The position numbers were made by a program, and so were the translations under genes. 64,000 bases of DNA from assembly GCF_003254155.1 (NCBI RefSeq), contig NZ_QKZI01000006.1:62001-126000 (forward strand). The letters are read 5' to 3'. Positions 61,962-64,000 of the stretch are shown piece by piece. The notes under the pieces were generated by a model. It was not told the DNA's origin, did not search any database, and saw nothing but the letters and a program-made list of their open reading frames with translations. Within the stretch, counting starts at the first letter, position 1. Every line of letters begins with the position of its first letter. The stretch is from Psychrobacillus insolitus (GTDB taxonomy: Bacteria > Bacillota > Bacilli > Bacillales_A > Planococcaceae).

Positions 61962-62369
61962 AGGTTATCCACCTTTACAATGTATTTACAAACAAGTTAT
62001 CCACAAGGTTTATCCACATATCCACAGGACACTTCTATATCTTGTGTTCTTCCATTGATTCACCACAAGATATACTAAAGTGACATTCACCTGTGGATAA
62101 CTTTTCTTCATCCTATAATTAATCAAATGTTAATTAGTTTTATTATTCAGTTAGATTCACCTTTAAAGCCTTGTTTATATGGGTTCCACAGTTGAATATT
62201 CTTAATATTACACTTGCTATATACTTGCAAATCACGCTATAAGTTATGCACAAATCCGACATTCTTATCCACAACCTATTTTACCAAATATAAAACGAGT
62301 AGGAAAGACAAGCTTTTCTTTCCATACTCGTTGTGTACATCTTTTATTTACAATTATTAGTTATCCACA
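61954..62369. promoter_or_regulatory. Cluster of DnaA boxes between htrC and rlmH
   Basis: TTATCCACA occurs perfectly at 61997-62005, 62010-62018, 62265-62273 and 62361-62369, and inverted (TGTGGATAA) at 62092-62100. TTATGCACA at 62244-62252 fits TTATNCACA. One-mismatch copies are at 61954-61962, 61965-61973 and 62018-62026. The middle (62101-62220) is AT-rich. It may titrate DnaA or regulate rlmH/htrC; it is less likely the main origin, which should lie by dnaA. Confidence 0.85.
62293..62332 (-). terminator. Terminator of the HtrA-like gene
   Basis: Minus strand ACGAGTATGGAAAGAAAAG / CTTGTCTTTCCTACTCGT stem followed by TTTTATA. Confidence 0.88.
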
Positions 62370-62372
62370 TGT

Positions 62373-63599
62373 TTACAAATTACTTGTTTCTACTAATGTT
62401 AATGTTAATTCAACTAATTCACCTTGTCTATACACTTTTACTGTTAAATCGTCTCCGATTTCTTTTTCATTGTATAAATACTGTCTTAAACTTATTACGT
62501 CTTCTATCTTTTGTCCATCCATTTCCACAATCACATCATATGACTCCATGCCTGCGATTGCTGCAGCAGATTTTGCTACTACTTCATCTACTACGACACC
62601 TGTAGTTACTTCACCTGGCAGTTTCAAAGTATCTTGTTGGTGGAATGCGGGTACATCTGTCAAATCCATCAATGTAATACCCATAGATACGCGATTTACT
62701 TGCCCATTTTTCTCAAGATCTTCAATTATTGGTATCACCGTATTTACCGGAATCGCAAGTCCTATTCCTTCCACTGTCGACTCTGATATCTTCATGGAGT
62801 TTATACCAATTAATTGACCTGTAAGATTGATCAATGCACCACCACTATTACCTGGATTGATCGCTGCATCAGTTTGTAGGACCTCTGATTGCCAATCTTC
62901 TACGCCATCCCCGTTTAAATCGACAGGTACTGCACGATCTTTACCTGATACGACACCAGTTGTTACAGAACCATAAAAATCAAGTCCTAGTGGGTTCCCA
63001 ATTGCAATAACTGTTTCTCCTTGTTTCAATGTTTCTGAATTTCCAAATTCTATAACTGAATCTATTCCCTTATCATCAATTGAGAGTACAGCTAAATCTG
63101 TCCAAATATCACTACCTACTAAAGTTGCTTCTGCTTTTACTCCATCTGCAAGTGTTACTTCTAATGATTCCGCATTTTCAATTACGTGATAGTTCGTAAT
63201 AACAAATGCTTTTCCACCTTCTTTTTTATAAATAACACCTGATCCTGTTCCAGCTTCTTGGGTCGTTTCTGCACGATTCCAAAAATCTGTGACTGATTGA
63301 ATATTTGTTATACCAACTACCGAATCGGCAGCTTTTTCTACAGCACTTGTCACGTCTGTTGTAACATCGACAGAAACTTGCTGTGTTTCTGTCACATTGG
63401 ACGTTGATTCTGTTTTATTACTTGTTGGTAAATTGGTTACAACAGATGGTATTAAAAACCAAACGAGTAATGCTCCAACTAACACACCGGATAATCCACT
63501 AAAGAAATACCCCGCTATGCCTCTTTTCTTATCTGCTCTTTTCTTTTTAGGTTCTTCTTGTGGTCCATATGAATTGTATAAATTATTGTCCATATTCAT
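62373..63599 (-). CDS. htrC: HtrA-like serine protease (HtrC/YyxA type)
   Basis: 408 residues: cytoplasmic N-terminus (1-28), one membrane anchor (29-52), linker, trypsin-like domain with His in TNYHVI, Asp in WTDLAVL and Ser in NPGNSGGAL, then one PDZ domain (about 315-405). Membrane-anchored housekeeping/quality-control protease. Position between walJ and rlmH is that of B. subtilis htrC. An 11-bp direct repeat upstream may bind a response regulator. Confidence 0.93.
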   Translation of the reverse strand: MNMDNNLYNSYGPQEEPKKKRADKKRGIAGYFFSGLSGVLVGALLVWFLIPSVVTNLPTSNKTESTSNVTETQQVSVDVTTDVTSAVEKAADSVVGITNIQSVTDFWNRAETTQEAGTGSGVIYKKEGGKAFVITNYHVIENAESLEVTLADGVKAEATLVGSDIWTDLAVLSIDDKGIDSVIEFGNSETLKQGETVIAIGNPLGLDFYGSVTTGVVSGKDRAVPVDLNGDGVEDWQSEVLQTDAAINPGNSGGALINLTGQLIGINSMKISESTVEGIGLAIPVNTVIPIIEDLEKNGQVNRVSMGITLMDLTDVPAFHQQDTLKLPGEVTTGVVVDEVVAKSAAAIAGMESYDVIVEMDGQKIEDVISLRQYLYNEKEIGDDLTVKVYRQGELVELTLTLVETSNL

Positions 63600-63649
63600 C
63601 TTCCCTTCTTTATTACGTTTATGTCTATATTACTAATTTACCCAAGGAA

Positions 63650-63671
63650 GATGAAAATTAGATGAAAATCA
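63650..63671 (-). promoter_or_regulatory. 11-bp direct repeat upstream of htrC
   Basis: GATGAAAATTA and GATGAAAATCA follow each other exactly, one helical turn apart, as in response-regulator sites. It is 51-72 bases upstream of the start. The minus-strand unit is TTTTCATC. Confidence 0.5.
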
Positions 63672-63711
63672 ATTAAAAATTAGATAAATATTGGATTTTT
63701 TTAAAAAGAAC

Positions 63712-63753
63712 AAAGGCCGATAAAGTGAAAGTGTCACTTTATCGGCCTTTTAT
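63712..63753. terminator. Terminator of the walJ gene
   Basis: Stem AAAGGCCGATAAAGTGA / TCACTTTATCGGCCTTT with flanking T run. Confidence 0.9.
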
Positions 63754-63756
63754 TTA

Positions 63757-64000
63757 TTAAACCAGCACCAGTTCTGTAGCTCGATTAGCATCTGTATCAT
63801 GTAAATGTACATACTCTCCTGTAACAATTCCACAAGACTGCAATGTTTGCGTAACACTCATGCGAGCAAGGTCTTTCATATTATTATCTTTACTTAAATG
63901 AGAAAGATAAATATGCGTATTTTTTAAATCGACTACTTCACTCATAGCAACCGCAGCATCTTCATTGGATACATGTCCAACATCACTTAAAATTCGACGT
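63757..64000 (-). CDS. walJ: WalJ/YycJ MBL-fold protein, C-terminal part (continues past the window)
   Basis: The last 80 codons are in the window. The frame from 63999 reads [21 protein letters not shown], then [21 protein letters not shown] and ends NRATELVLV. The [10 protein letters not shown] block is the distinctive end of the WalJ (YycJ) beta-lactamase-fold exonuclease-like protein of the WalRK operon, linked to coordination of cell division and replication. The HxHxDH site lies outside the window. Confidence 0.9.
   Translation of the reverse strand, partial: RRILSDVGHVSNEDAAVAMSEVVDLKNTHIYLSHLSKDNNMKDLARMSVTQTLQSCGIVTGEYVHLHDTDANRATELVLV

Noticed and set aside
61954-62369. DnaA-box cluster as the main chromosomal origin
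   Set aside because: dnaA, dnaN and rpmH are not in the window, and the flanking genes are those normally some distance from oriC, so a regulatory or titration cluster is the safer reading.
1-64000. CRISPR array, prophage, tRNA/rRNA genes or IS transposases
   Set aside because: None seen: no regularly spaced identical repeats, no phage structural or integrase genes, no tRNA/rRNA signatures on reading both strands. Only small non-coding repeats are present.

Overview
The window is a 64-kb stretch of a low-GC, endospore-forming Bacillales chromosome. The tail end carries htrC-like protease, rlmH and a walJ (yycJ) 3' end, the arrangement found near the replication origin in Bacillus. A CotD-like spore coat gene, SAM and lysine riboswitches, RsbQ, NfrA, YloB-type ATPase and YwnA/YwnB homologues all fit Bacillales. 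I infer a Planococcaceae-type organism (Psychrobacillus/Lysinibacillus relatives); the species cannot be fixed from sequence alone.

Layout. 1-9 kb: an S66 peptidase start, a spore coat gene, an orphan SAM riboswitch, CorA, a thioesterase pair, an RluF-type pseudouridine synthase, a divergent MurE-like ligase and an SLC13 transporter. 9.4-26.5 kb: an aromatic-catabolism island on both strands. It holds two FadR-type regulators, two extradiol (VOC) dioxygenases, an FAH-fold hydrolase, an MhpA-type FAD hydroxylase, a two-component flavin monooxygenase with its reductase, a CoA-transferase, an enoyl-CoA hydratase and an MDR oxidoreductase, interrupted by a MORN-AAA+ fusion gene and a lipoprotein hydrolase. 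The island is partly decayed: I found a thiolase remnant, an FAH-hydrolase remnant, a one-base frameshift in a LysR regulator and a further unidentified coding scrap. 26.7-44.3 kb: Ca-type P-ATPase, an ArsR-SulP operon with a clear palindromic operator, a QFPG-repeat protein, MarR-MFS, a Cu/Zn superoxide dismutase lipoprotein, CAP-domain protein, NfrA/AlkD, aldehyde dehydrogenase with DUF779, and an Rrf2-controlled YwnB/LLM operon. 44.5-64 kb: acetyl-CoA:carboxylate CoA-transferase with a LytTR regulator, methyltransferases, TraB, TatC-TatA, EAL and GGDEF proteins, IsdG-type heme oxygenase, an RsbQ/PAS-GGDEF pair, a lysine-riboswitch ABC transporter, rlmH, a DnaA-box cluster, HtrA and WalJ.

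How parts work together. The aromatic genes are consistent with hydroxylation of a phenolic to a catechol, meta ring cleavage and hydrolysis of the ring-fission product; CoA-transferase and thiolase would complete a 3-oxoacid branch, but the thiolase is broken here. Near-consensus cre boxes upstream of the hydroxylases and the aldehyde dehydrogenase suggest catabolite control. Two c-di-GMP enzymes lie within 4 kb of each other, one beside RsbQ.

Repeats. At least four families of short dispersed repeats occupy the intergenic regions, including a hairpin element (copies at 213 and 52262), a MITE-like family with 14-bp inverted ends (2714, 44367, 52500), a GC-rich palindromic repeat, and 'AAGCGcAAGCG' repeats flanking the QFPG gene. 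No CRISPR array, tRNA, rRNA, IS transposase or prophage gene was seen.
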